A DNA stretch of 64,000 bases. Source: Spisula solida. Lineage: Eukaryota; Mollusca; Bivalvia; Venerida; Mactridae. Shown here in pieces: positions 1-12,900 of this stretch (position 1 is the first letter of the stretch; each line of letters begins with the position of its first letter). The notes under the pieces were generated by a model. The model saw only the letters and a list, made by a program, of their open reading frames with translations, was not told the DNA's origin and did not search any database. Made by a program: the position numbers and the translations under genes. The stretch lies in the NCBI GenBank assembly GCA_947247005.1, contig OX365962.1, forward strand, positions 10,327,201 through 10,391,200, written 5' to 3'.

Positions 1-170
1 ACACACAAAAATGAATAATGAAAACCAGTTAGGTTACACTCGCTTGTTATCCGAACACTTTGGGTTCTATACTCCGGGTGGTGGCTAGGACTAAAGGCGC
101 GATCGCTATCCGCACCACTGCTTCAATTTTCTAAACATGAACAACCCCTCTTTACCAAGAAGTATAAATG

Positions 171-411
171 CAGTGTAGCAGGTCTAAGACGAAAAATGTG
201 GCCCTGGGAAACATTGGAAAAAAATCTGCTTGAAACAAGATTCACGGGGAGCTGGAAAAAACGACCAAGCTGCTGAAAAATGTCTTATATTTCATGGAAA
301 CAAATAATTTTTCCCATAGTGTGGCGGATATTTATGGCTATTTTTGTTTTCGAAATAAAGCAAATTTCGTCTTTGACCCGTAGCCACAAGTCACGTGGTA
401 TTGATACACTG
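171..411 (+). mobile_element. Fold-back MITE family F, degraded copy
   Basis: Starts CAGTGTAGCA and ends TGATACACTG, matching the complete 421-bp copy at 46912-47332. The left arm is eroded; the right arm keeps the segments TATATTTCATGGAAA and CACGTGGTAT. Confidence 0.65.
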
Positions 412-577
412 AAATGGATGAGAGAGGCCGGAAAGCCAAAGTGTTGTGGCTGCTATCGGTGTCGAATGTAACAGCCGACTTGCGTCTGAACGATCCACTG
501 TTAAATGTACAATCGTAAGAACAGACTGACGGTCTCGTGTATGAAAGTAGATTTTAAATTATTAATGTATGCTGATA

Positions 578-751
578 CAGTCAGAACTCGATACAACGAC
601 GCTGTTCGTTTCCAAGAAAAATGTCGTTGTAACGAATATGTCAGTATACTGAATTGATACAAAGAGCGTTTTAATACTTTTGTCCCCAAATATGATGTCA
701 GTATACTGAATTTGTCAGTATATCGGATGTCGTTATATCGAGTTCTGACTG
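578..751. mobile_element. TA-flanked MITE, Tc1/mariner or pogo type
   Basis: Terminal inverted repeats of about 23 bases start CAGTCAGAACTCGATA on both ends and are flanked by TA on each side. Internal direct repeats of GTCAGTATACTGAAT are present. No transposase; 174 bases. Confidence 0.75.
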
Positions 752-858
752 TACTGGGTATTGCTTATTATGATATTCCGAGTAAACGGCTGTATGTGCG
801 TCCTCCACATTTATAGAAATTTTGCGAGCTCCTTGCGGAAGACCACATAATAAAAACT

Positions 859-1074
859 CGCTTGCTTAGACTGGGAAGGTCGTAAGTGCTACTTACGAAT
901 GCAAATTTGAAATCTGCATCACAAGGCACTTGCTATGAGCATATTTTCATGAAAATCCGAACAGGTCATGTTGACTAAACTGAAGTTGATAAAGCCTGTT
1001 TTTTTTATGAGTAGTTTTCAGACAGTTATAATATATCGATTTTGTACTTACGAGCTTCTCATTCTAAGTAAGCG
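859..1074. mobile_element. Palindromic repeat family C, diverged copy
   Basis: Ends resemble GCTGGCTTAGAATTAGAAGG and its complement, with the family body (TTTTCATGAAAATCCGAA, GGTCATGTTGAC). One of nine copies in the window. Confidence 0.65.
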
Positions 1075-1624
1075 AACTGTGCATGAGCGTTACGAACCTT
1101 GCGTGTTCTTTATTGTTTATTTTTGGTCTGCAATAAGGACAATGTCGCCATTTTTAGTTATTGTTGTTGTTTGCCTTGAAAGTAGTCCGGAAAGTAGTTC
1201 GACGCCATACATCCGCGACATGAGCTGTATAATTTTCTGAGGTGCTCATATTTAATTGTGTATCTGATAAGGAGCCGTTTTTGATGATTCAGCGGCATTA
1301 TTGAGTCACCCGCTGTTTGCGTGATTGCTATGACATGCAGACACATCACAACTCGTGCAAAAGTATAAACATCAAAGGTTTACTGTATTGCAACAATACG
1401 GAATATAATACCCTTGACTCACGCGCATCGTTGATTGTGCATCCGGTTAAGGTTTCAGATAATCAATCAACGCGTGGTATTGGGTATTGGCGTATATATA
1501 AGCCAAGCATTGGCATATTACGCTTGACATGCTCAGGAATCGCGCAGTCGATACATGGTCAAAGTTGTTGTTGTTGCGTAACTGGTGCGGCTAAAGAAAA
1601 TTAAACTTGTGGTTCTGGTATAGT

Positions 1625-1820
1625 AGAGAGAATTTGACACGACTCTCGACCTTCTATTAGCGTAATTTAACAGCTGACATATTCATAATCCCGGTTGTAA
1701 GTCTTCATAAGCGGGGAGTATCACGAAGACGCTCGAAGCGTTAAACCAACACAAATCTAAAGGACAGATATTGTACTATTTGCTCGCGGTAATTTATATA
1801 GGATCAGGTCAAATTCTCTG
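1625..1820 (+). mobile_element. MITE family A
   Basis: Begins AGAGAATTTGACACGA and ends TCAAATTCTCTG, an inverted pair. Interior words (CTCGACCTTCTATTAGC, ATCCCGGTTGTA, AGGACAGATATTG) recur in the other copies at 1855, 21825, 22469, 30850, 31367, 33357 and 39171. Confidence 0.75.
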
Positions 1821-1854
1821 AGCCATATCATGCTGAAAATGATATTTTAACTTG

Positions 1855-2062
1855 GTCCCCGACCTTCAAGTAGCATAATTTAACAGCTGATAGATTCAAT
1901 GTCTATATTTATGACCGTTATTAACCGTGATTGTATGTTTGCGAATTCGCTCAATGTGTAATACGAACACACATCTGAAGGACCGATTTTGCATAATTTG
2001 CTCGCGGAAACTGATATATTCAACGCAAGAGCCTTGAAAAATATATAAGGAATAATGCACAA
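1855..2062 (+). mobile_element. MITE family A, partial copy
   Basis: Shares GACCTTC, AGCATAATTTAACAGCTGAT, AAGGACCGAT and TTGCTCGCGGAAA with family A but lacks both terminal repeats. Confidence 0.65.
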
Positions 2063-2384
2063 TTATTTGTTAAGTATGAAATTCTTACGGTTGTTTTGAC
2101 TTATTGTTGACAGATTTCTACTTGCGTTCTTAGCCAAAAATGTTGTCACATTCCACGTGGTATAAAGTCTAAACTGAAACAACACGTTTCTACACCCTTT
2201 GTAGCTCCTTTTATAGAGGTTATACATGAACTGTGTATTATGTAGTATTATTGTTGTTCTTTACGATTCAATATATGAAACGTTGTATTTTGTGCTACAT
2301 TTACTATGTGACGTATTTTGCCACCACCGCGTTTATTAAGCATGATGACGTTACGTCATCGGTGTTGTTTGTATATATATAATC

Positions 2385-2430
2385 ATTACCCGAAGAAGCC
2401 TTCTGCGCGAAACGTTGTGATCGAATGAAT
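2385..2430 (+). mobile_element. Possible Penelope-like retroelement end
   Basis: CCCGAAGAAGCC followed by GCGCGAAACGTTGTGATCG resembles the coding end typical of Penelope-like elements, where a GAAGAAGCC...CGAAACGT word is common. Only this short stretch is visible. A similar word in reverse occurs near 58290. Confidence 0.3.
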
Positions 2431-2687
2431 ATACATTAAATGCTATTCTAACATAGCACGTGAGATTTGCCTTCTTTGCGTATGTTGAGCTTACTTTATT
2501 TTATTACCGCGATAAAATATAGCTGATTGATGACGTCACGTTTGACGTCATATAGTATGACAAATGACGTAACGGTGACGGTAACGTTCCTAGGAAAGAA
2601 AGTAGTTTGACATCAACCTGTCTTGTTGTGCTTTAAATGGCAGAACATTGGCGATATTAGAATCGAAATAATAAATAGGAGTTGTGC

Positions 2688-2808
2688 TTTGTTGTGTTAT
2701 AAAATATAGGCACTCGTTTTAATGCGTACATTAAATCACTCGTGCTACGCACTCGATATTTAATTACTACGCATCCAAACACGTGCCTATATTTTATTAC
2801 GCAACAAA
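2688..2808. repeat. Palindrome with CTCG-type tip
   Basis: Arms of about 58 bases pair imperfectly: TTTGTTGTGTTATAAAATAT on the left and its near complement ending at 2808. The tip reads CACTCGTGCTACGCACTCG. A fragment of the same sequence lies at 53406-53448. Confidence 0.7.
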
Positions 2809-3857
2809 ACATAGCTACGTATTCATTATTTCTTAATTCGTGTTTGGTGTTTAATTGTATCAGTCAAATACTGGTCCTGTGACACAAGTTCACCAGTAAG
2901 ATTTGTTCTACAGTGTTATCAGTGATCGATATCTACTGTTTCACGTAGTCGACATTTTTATAGAAACATTCTACTGGGCAGAAATTGGATTTCCCAGTAT
3001 CATTATTATTCCGGAAGTCACCCTCATAAACCGGTGTCCGTTTTAATTTGATTTCCGTCATTATCACATCCTGCGCCTTCTGATGAAACTGCGGCACAAA
3101 AAACTTGGCAATTCATTTTCTATCAACGTTGTATTTCTATTCGATTATCTGGAAGGAAAACTGAATTACCACGAATACTTTTGATCAATGCTGCAGTATT
3201 AAGCCAGATTTTACATTTATAGGTTTTCAATTAAAAAAAATGATTATGATTATGATTGAAAACGGTCGTTATAAGATTGATAATCGTTTATGATGCAAAA
3301 AAAGAACCGGTAATTTGATTGGTTCATCAAAACTTTCAAAACATGATTACACGTGGGTGGATTTTTTTGTGACAGACCTTGATGACGTCATCTTTATTCT
3401 TTATCCACAAATAACTCCGAAATGTGGGATTAGTAGAAATATTAGACTCCACCATGAGCTTATGTATAGGGTAGGATAAGGACATTTTTCCAAAGTTAAG
3501 AAGTTTCACTTTTTGTTTATTCTGGCTAGGGACCAGACTCACAACGGCCAGTTAGTGGGTATTGTAGGAAAAAATGAAGTCGTGACTTTGCGACACAAAT
3601 GTTGTCGATTACCGTCGGATCGTATGACCGGTCGATGTCCACCCGACGTCATCGTACGATCATCCATCCCCCAATGTATGTCCAGGACGTAATGCCAAGC
3701 ATCGACCGGTGCCCGGCGTGTACACGATGCCTAAACGTCAGGTACACATCGAATACAATACATGGACATCGTCAAGCGTCCGTGAGATTTGTGACCCGAT
3801 GATTTGGACATTTTCGTCAACTAATTTAACTATTATCTTATACATTTATATTTCCAG

Positions 3858-3927
3858 ATTGAGACGATGACTTCTTTAACTCCGTTTCAAGAAAAGAAGA
3901 TACTGCACGTTTTTAACATGCTTTATG
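3858..3927 (+). CDS. Gene 1 exon with start codon (coding 3867-3927)
   Basis: An acceptor (TTTCCAG, ending 3857) precedes nine untranslated bases and then ATG at 3867. The exon encodes 20 residues beginning MTSLTPFQEKK and ending in FNMLY, plus one base (phase 1), followed by donor GTTAGT. The acceptor shows that a 5' non-coding exon lies further upstream; I could not place it. The residues form the entering helix of EF-hand 1. Confidence 0.85.
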
Positions 3928-6900
3928 GTTAGTACAATGTATTAGGCCGATGGCTTACTTACCCAATTGCCCATACGCCTGGGCACGACTGTATCTTAAG
4001 TAGCTCTCTACCTTAAGGAGCTCTCTCTCAGTCTGTACCTCTGGTCGGATCATGCTGTATCTGCACTGGTAGATGATGCACATGCGCCCTAAAAATTGTG
4101 GCTGCAACACTATATGTAAAGTGCCTTTGAACGTGTGTTTGCATGAAAAAGGCGCTATATAAATCTAGTATATTTATTTTAATTTATTTTTACTGTTTTA
4201 TCAAAGCACTTACGAAACTTAAAAATTTAAAAACTTACGCCCAAAATTGATATATTCTTAACAACCCTTTAACCGCTGCAAACTTGGGACAGATATTGTT
4301 TGCAAGAGTTCATTAACTGTTTCGTGGATAATATTGCAGATCAATTTAACACACTGTAAAAGAATTATAAAGAATTTGAATTTGAACGTAAGTTTAAGAT
4401 TTCCGTAAGAGCGTTCATATAACATGCAGTACCCAGGCTTGGTATTCACAAACGCTTTTAAGCATCGTAGTAGAATAGTTAGATTTTCTTTAAAACATCA
4501 TAAGAAAATCCTTAAGTGTGTCAGCTTAACATAATAATCATTTTTTTTTTTTTGCATAATTTATTATGGGCTGTTCCAAAAAAAATGGCAGGAATGGGTT
4601 TGCCTGTCATAAAAAAGATACTGTATACTTTAGTATCATTCTCTTGTTTAGTCGAGGTGTTTCACCATGCCCTTTAACAATTTGTGAAGTTTCATTAAAA
4701 TAGCACCAGTTGTTAAAATCATATTCTAAAATAACAGGCTAAAAACGTCAGGAGTGTGACAAAAAGTGTGACAATTTCAAAAAGGATGTTTGTTTAGAAC
4801 ACCCATTTACAAAAAGCTTGAAGATTTACTAGGTTTAATGTTGTTTAAGGGATAGATGTATATCTAAGAAATCAACTGATGATAATATGAAGAATATAAT
4901 ACTTCAAGGAACCAAAATTGACGCCTTTAAGTCTCAACAGGGTATTTAAAAAAACATGACAAAAATGTACCCATCCTTGCTCAACATACCTCATACATGT
5001 GCAACATAACATGATTTTCCTGGAAGCCTGTGTCATGCTTTAAATATGAAAGAAATCAATAAATATTTTAGAGAACTATTATTGGGGAAACGGCAAAAAT
5101 GTGTATGTCAGGAGTGACACATTTTCTTGTAATATAGTATCATTCTTTGATGGGACAGTTTTTGCACGTTATAGCAGGAGCTCTGTGCTCAAATTATGAT
5201 GATATATAAAAAGGGAACACAATATAAAGCCTTGATTGTACAGAATATGTAGATATAATTCTTAAGCATAGTATTAAATCTAACTAGAATTACCACAGCG
5301 TGACAACTAATATCCACATAATACGACTTTGAAAAGAGCCTTTTGACTCCACCAAAATCCTTGATACAGTTAACTCATCTTGTCCACAGAGTAAAGTAAT
5401 CCTTGTGATTTATGAATTATGTGGAATTTCGTGTCAATATCTTTCTAGATATTGAGTCTAAAGTGAACATTCTATGATAGAAAAGGGCAATATCTTCGTA
5501 AAAAATGATCTCATGGAAGGCTACTTTTGTCTACACAATGTACTGGTAACAGAATGAGAGGGTCTCATCTCTGGTAATGATCTAGTATGTTGAGGTTCAA
5601 GTAAATCCTTTATACTTATTGAGAAAGTTTGAAAATAGAAAATCAATCGTTAAAAATTTAACGAAATGTAAGTTAAAAGGGGCCATAACTATGTTAAAAA
5701 ATATCATTTCAAGCAAACTTGACTGCATTTTATTATGTTACACTTGGTATGAACTACATTTTAAATATGTCATGCCTTTCATGGGTTATTTCCAGACTCC
5801 ATGAAATTGACTTAAAGACAAATCACTCCAATATTTATGATATACCCCAGATTTCATTCTGTGGGGATGTAGAGTATAAATGTACCGCTGCATGAATTTT
5901 ATAGGATCTGAATTCATTCAATGTTCACAATAACCTGGATGCGTTGCTTTGTTTCAAAGCCTAACATTCAGAGTGAAAAGGAGTTTATAGTTTATTTTCC
6001 AAAATTAATGTGCAATTATTTATCAGTAATTAAATAACATTAACTGTTCCCGATTCCCATTGTTGATATGAATTTGTTGTTGCTTTTTAAATCTGAAGAT
6101 AATTTATTGGTTTTAATTTTCAACAATGTATCTTAAGTCATGTACCTATTTGATCCTTTAACTTATCATCATGCATTATGTAATCATTATGACAAAGTAA
6201 GTTTTCGCTTGGTTGAAATCTGTAGACAAGTGCTATGATGTCAGGAGTGTGACACCACTGATGCAATACTTTAAGGCAACTTCAGACCTTTTGACAGCTA
6301 GAATTTTCAATCAAATTAGCATGAATAAGTAACTAAGATTTAAAACTACAAATAGAAAAGAAAGGCTTGAAGAATTTATGGAATTGGCGATGTATAATTC
6401 TTGAACATAATATAACAATAATCCGTTATGTTTCACTCTCTTAATTACAGGGAATTTCAATTTCTAGAAAGTAAATATAAAAGGATAAAAGCATGGAACA
6501 CATGATTTTCTTAATTTCATATGATACCGCAAGTCTTTCAGCACTTATTTCTGATGCTTCAACATATATTCTAACAGAAACAAACTATAAAATAAAAATA
6601 AATAGTAATTATTGTTTGTTTAGCACGAAAATAAATATTCCTATAATTTGTTTATTTTGGGAAGATTTTGAATAATTAAGCTACATAACTTTTTTTATTT
6701 CTTTACATCTGAGTAGAACTCGATTGATTTTGATGACTGCAATGACTGTACAACATTATGAAACTACACATTTGGACTTTTCAATAATTTCAAATTTTAA
6801 TGATTTTTCACTTTTCCTGCCATTTTTTGGAATATCCCATAAACATGTAATGTCATGTGGAAAATTATTTATCACATGTTTGACGTCGCGGTAGCGTAAT

Positions 6901-9900
6901 AAAGCCTTTATTTATTTTTGATAATACACTAGTGTAATAAAGCTATCACGCGACGTCATTTAAAGTATAGGCGACGTCGTCCAAGTTGCCCGTTTATTAT
7001 AGTGAAAAATACGTAGCTATTTTATGTTTTGGCCGGAAAAGGCTAACATATGATAAAAAGAACATTACATTTGTGATTTTCCACGCTGATGTAGGATCTG
7101 ACGACACTCCGTATGGGGTCATGTCGATATGAACTTTACTTAATTCAATCAAATCGCTTCACAAATTTGAACTGCTAAGCTCACGTGTCTTCATTGTGCG
7201 TCAGATGTCATCTGAACATGACTCCGTACAGATTGTAATCAGATCTCTAAAAACGTAAAGGAATGGAGCAAATGTTATGATCTGATTTTAATGCGATTAT
7301 AACAAACAGATAGGTAAGCCTTTATTTGTCTTCATCAAATGTTTTATATTTTCCAGATATGGATGGCGATGGGTACATTGACAGGAAGGATTTTGACGCA
7401 TTATTACAGGTATAGTATTTGTTTTTTTTATTTAATCGAGTTTAATTTGATAAACTATTCTCGATAGCCTAGTAGATGAGCGTCACTTTCGTGTGTGGAT
7501 GATCTCAGGTTTGATCCCAGGCCGCATCATACCAAACACGAAATAACAATGGTACCAGTAATTTTCTTGCAATGTGCCCAGCATAAAAGGGAAACTGGTT
7601 TATCTTCTCTCATATTCTCGTGGTGGCGATGAAAAACATCAGGAATGGGGTGTCGAGAGTGATTAATATAAATTATTCCACAATCGACCTAAAAACAGGG
7701 AAATATGAACTAAATTAATTAAAAGGTTAAATCAGACAAGGGAAGCAACACTTACTAGAAACAGCAGAACACATGTAAAACACAACAATAATGACAACCA
7801 AACATCAAAAGGACGGCCACACATCACAGGGACAACCACACATTGTAAGGACTACCACACATCACAAGGACAACCAAACATTGCAAGGACGACCACACAT
7901 CACAGGGACAATCACACATCACAAGGACGACTACAGATCACAAGGCTAACCACACATTGCAAGGACGACCACACATCACAAGGACAATCACACACCACCA
8001 GGAACACCACACATTGCAAGGACGAACACAGATCACAGGGACAATCACAAATCACAAGGACGACCAAACATCACAGGGACAATCACACATCACAAGGACG
8101 ACCACAGATCAGAAGGACGACCACACATCACAAGGACGACCACAGATCACGAGGACGACCACACATCACAAGGACGACCACAGATCAGAAGGACGACCAC
8201 ACATCACAGGGACAATCACACATCACAAGGACGACCACAGATCAGAAGGACGACCACACATCACAAGGACGACCACAGATCACAAGGACGACCACACATC
8301 ACAAGGACGACCACAGATCAGAAGGATGACCAAACATCACAGGGACAATCACACATCACAAGGACGACCACAGATCAGAAGGACGACCACACATCACAAA
8401 GACGACCACAGATCACAAGGACGACCACACATCACAAGGACGACCACACATCACAAGGACGACCACAGTTCAGAAGGACGACCACACATCACAAGGACGA
8501 CCACAGATCAGAAGGACGACCACACATCACAAGGACGACCACACATCACAAGGACGACAACACATCACAAGGACGACCATAGATCACAAGGACGGCCACA
8601 GATCACAAGGACGACCACAGATCACAAGGACGACCACACATCACAAGGACGACCACACATCACAAGGACGACCACCCATCACCAGGACGACCACCGATCA
8701 CAGGGACGACCACACATCACAAGGACGACCACACATCACAAGGACGAATACACATCACAAGGACGACCACACATCACAAGGACGACCACACATCACAAGG
8801 ACGACTACACATCACAAGGACGACTACACATCACAAGGACGACTACACATCACAAGGACAACCACAGATCACAAGGACGACCACACATCACAAGGACGAC
8901 CACACATCACAAGGACGACTACACATCACAAGGACGACCACACATCACAGGGACAATCACACATCACAAGGACGACCACAGATCACAAGGACGACCACAC
9001 ATCACAAGGACGACTACACATCACAAGGACGACCACACATCACAAGGACGACCACACATCACAAGGACGACTACACATCACAAGGACGACTACACATCAC
9101 AAGGACGACTACACATCACAAGGACGACCACAGATCACAAGGACGACCACACATCACAAGGACGACCACACATCACAAGGACGACTACACATCACAAGGA
9201 CGACCACACATCACAGGGACAATCACACATCACAAGGACGACCACAGATCACAAGGACGACCACACATCACAAGAACGACCACACATCACAAGGACGACC
9301 ACACATCACAAGGACGACTACACATCACAAGGACGACCACACATCACAAGGACGACCACACATCACAAGGACGACGACACATCACAAGGACGACCACACA
9401 TCACAAGGACGACTACACATCACAAGGACGACCACACATCACAAGGACGACCACACATCACAAGGACGACCACAGATCATAAGGACGACCACAGATCACA
9501 AGGACGACCACACATCACAAGGACGACCACACATCACAAGGACGACTACACATCACAAGGACGACGACACATCACAAGGACGACTACACATCACAAGGAC
9601 GACTACACATCACAAGGACGACCACAGATCACAAGGACGACCACACATCACAAGGACGACCACAGATCACAATGACGACCACACATCACAAGGACGACCA
9701 CACATCACAAGGACGACTACACATCACAAGGACGACCACACATCACAAGGACGACCACACATCACAAGGACGACCACACATCACAAGGACGACCACACAT
9801 CACAAGGACGACTACACATCACAAGGACGACCACACATCACAAGGACGACCACACATCACAAGGACGACCACAGATCATAAGGACGACCACAGATCACAA

Positions 9901-12900
9901 GGACGACCACACATCACAAGGACGACCACACATCACAAGGACGACTACACATCACAAGGACGACTACACATCACAAGGACGACTACACATCACAAGGACG
10001 ACTACACATCACAAGGACGACCACAGATCACAAGGACGACCACACATCACAAGGACGACCACACATCACAAGGACGACCACACATCACAAGGACGACCAC
10101 AGATCACAAGGACGACCACACATCACAAGGACGACCACACATCACAAGGACGACCACACATCACAGGGACAATCACACATCACAAGGACGACCACAGATC
10201 ACAAGGACGACCACACAACACAAGGACGACCACAGATCACAAGGACGACCACACATCACAAGGACGACCACACATCACAAGGACGACTACACATCATAAG
10301 GACGACCACACATTACAGGGACAATCACACATCACAAGGACGACCACAGATCACAAGGACGACCACACATCATAAGGACGACCACACATCACAAGGACGA
10401 CCACTGATCACAAGGACGACCACACAACACAAGGACGACCACAGATCACAAGGACGACCACACATCACAAGGACGACCACACATCACAAGGACGACTACA
10501 CATCATAAGGACGACCACACATCACAGGGACAATCACACATCACAAGGACGACCACAGATCACAAGGACGACCACACATCATAAGGACGACCACACATCA
10601 CAAGGACGACCACACATCACAAGGACGACCACGCATCACAAGGACGACCACACATCACAAGGACGACTACACATCACAAGGACTACCACACATCACAAGG
10701 ACGACCACACATCACAAGGACGACAACACATCACAAGGACGACCAAACATCACAAGGACGACTACACATCACAAGGACGACTACACATCACAAGGACGAC
10801 CACAGATCACAAGGACGACCACACATCACAAGGACGACCACACATCACAAGGACGACCACACATCACAGGGACAATCACACATCACAAGGACGACCACAG
10901 ATCAGAAGGACGACCACACATCACAAGGACGACCACAGATCAGAAGGACGACCACACATCACAAGGACGACCACAGATCAGAAGGACGACCACACATCAC
11001 AAGGACGACCACATATCACAAGGACGACCACACATCACAAGGACAATCACACATCACAAGGACGACCACACATCACAAGGACGACCACACATCACAAGGA
11101 CGACCACATATCACAAGGACGACCACAGATCAGAAGGACGACCACACATCACAAGGACGACCACACATCACAAGGACAATCACACATCACAAGGACGACC
11201 ACACATCACAAGGACGACCACACATCACAAGGACGACCACACATCACAAGGATTATTTCAATAGAACATTATAGTTATCTTTCCTTTTTGTTTTAGAACA
11301 TTCGTATAACACTCAATTGGGACATATAGGGAGGCGGACGGCTCGATTTTCAAAAATTGTCATATAAGTTCTTAAACAAATATTTTTTCCTATAGGAGAG
11401 ATCATGTTTATATACGAAGGGATTAGTACCCCCACCTAGCTATTAGTGAATGACTGGTTTTTATTGTTCATTCATCCAATAGATTGCTGGTGGGCATTTT
11501 GCATATGAATACGGTGATCTCTCTTATTTTGTGCAATTCGTGTAACACTCAATTTGGACACTGAAAGTGACAAATACATGAAGGCTGACCCCTCAATTAC
11601 CAATTTGAAAGTGATCATAGTTCCATACAAAATATTTTATTCTTTTCTTTTTTTCCAGACTATTCGTTTAACGCTCAATTGGGATTCTGAAAGTGATAAA
11701 TACAAGGAAGCCGACCACACTTTGGATTTAGTTTGGCAAGGATTGTTGTCGATAGCGGACGAAGATAATGTAACAATATTTAAACCCTATTTATTGACCA
11801 ATAACAAAATAATGCCAACTGATACATAGTTATTAGAATAACATTTACTTGTATCTAACAATATTGTCCTTGGAGTTCATTGTTTTGACATAATCGACCA
11901 TCTCTTTTGGCTATGTTATAGTTAGAACATATTAAGTAAATTTTAATGATTAAAAAGGGCGGAGCGAGCGAAGCGAAGCGAGTCCTTTTTAGTCATTAAA
12001 ATTTACTTAATATGTTCTAACTAACTTAGAATATAATATTCTGCATTCTGATTGGCCGATAGAAAGTAGCGCCAACGCATGACGTAAAGTCTGTGACGAG
12101 AAAATTTTAATGATAAATTTTTCAGTTAACCGCCAAAATGCGGCGTTTTCATTGGCTCATAATGTAGGTTATATTCTAAAACCTGTTAAGATATTATTTT
12201 GTTTAAGTTAGGCCTATTTAGTACATAGCTCTAATATTTACTTGAATCATACAGCCAGTATTTATCTCAATTTGTTTGTCATAGTCGGTCACCTCCGAAG
12301 GCTAACATGTTAAGCATTCATAGGATATAATTATACTTTTCTTATACTTCTGAATATATACTGGGCGTCATAAGCCGGTAGAATAGTTGAAAGCTGGAGA
12401 AACAATTCTGATGTTATCAAACTCTTCGGTTGTCTACTCCCCAATGATCCCAGAACACCCGAAAAAAGTCCCAAAGAATAACTCTTGGAGAAACTTTTTG
12501 ACGACATTTTGAAGTTTTGCATAATAACGCATCTAAAATATTATTTGGGTATTTTTTGGAAAAATCAAAAGGTGTCACAAAGTATATCATGTAGGATATC
12601 AAACTGACCAGTGAGAAGCCAGGAACTCAATACAAGTAGAACTATTTATCTATAAGCAATACAGAAAGGTACCGGCACACAAATGAATCTTTTTTGCTTT
12701 AGAATGAACATTTTTCACATCTTGTTCAACTTACCTATTAGTCTAGTCAAATTAGCATTAAAAGTAAAACAAATTGCAACACAAACTTTATTGTGTTTTA
12801 CAGAAAGGTAACCATATACTAATCAACAGAAAAAAACCTAAATAATATGAGGGGACAGGTCTAAAATCAAAGATGGTGTCCAAGATGGCCGCCATGAATT

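Larger units (their letters stand above)
1..3857. other. Upstream flank of gene 1
   Basis: No convincing coding exon on either strand. Holds copies of families F, C and A, a TA-flanked MITE and a palindrome listed separately. The rest (1-170, 2070-2380, 2810-3850) is AT-rich DNA where I see nothing assignable. The missing 5' exon and promoter of gene 1 should lie here or further left. Confidence 0.5.
3928..7356. other. Gene 1 intron 1
   Basis: Contains a 2.3-kb inverted-repeat transposon (4564-6842) and a family D repeat (6867-7078). A stretch near 4410-4530 resembles a GGTATTCACAAA-type palindromic repeat. Nothing else assignable. Confidence 0.7.
7410..11658. other. Gene 1 intron 2
   Basis: Made of a SINE (7460-7690), a 19-bp minisatellite (7796-11252) and two decayed copies of the start of exon 3 (11290-11600). 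The long open frames over the minisatellite arise because a 19-bp unit has no stop in any of three frames. Confidence 0.8.

Noticed and set aside
7957..9881. Open frame of 572 residues plus a following 69-residue frame rich in HHKDDHRSQGRP-like repeats
   Set aside because: Entirely inside the 19-bp minisatellite of intron 2. The unit lacks stops in all three frames, so the long frame is expected without selection.
11554..11829. 91-residue frame covering the decayed exon copy and exon 3
   Set aside because: A fortuitous read-through of the pseudo-exon, intron and exon 3; the splice sites at 11659 and 11769 explain the conserved part.
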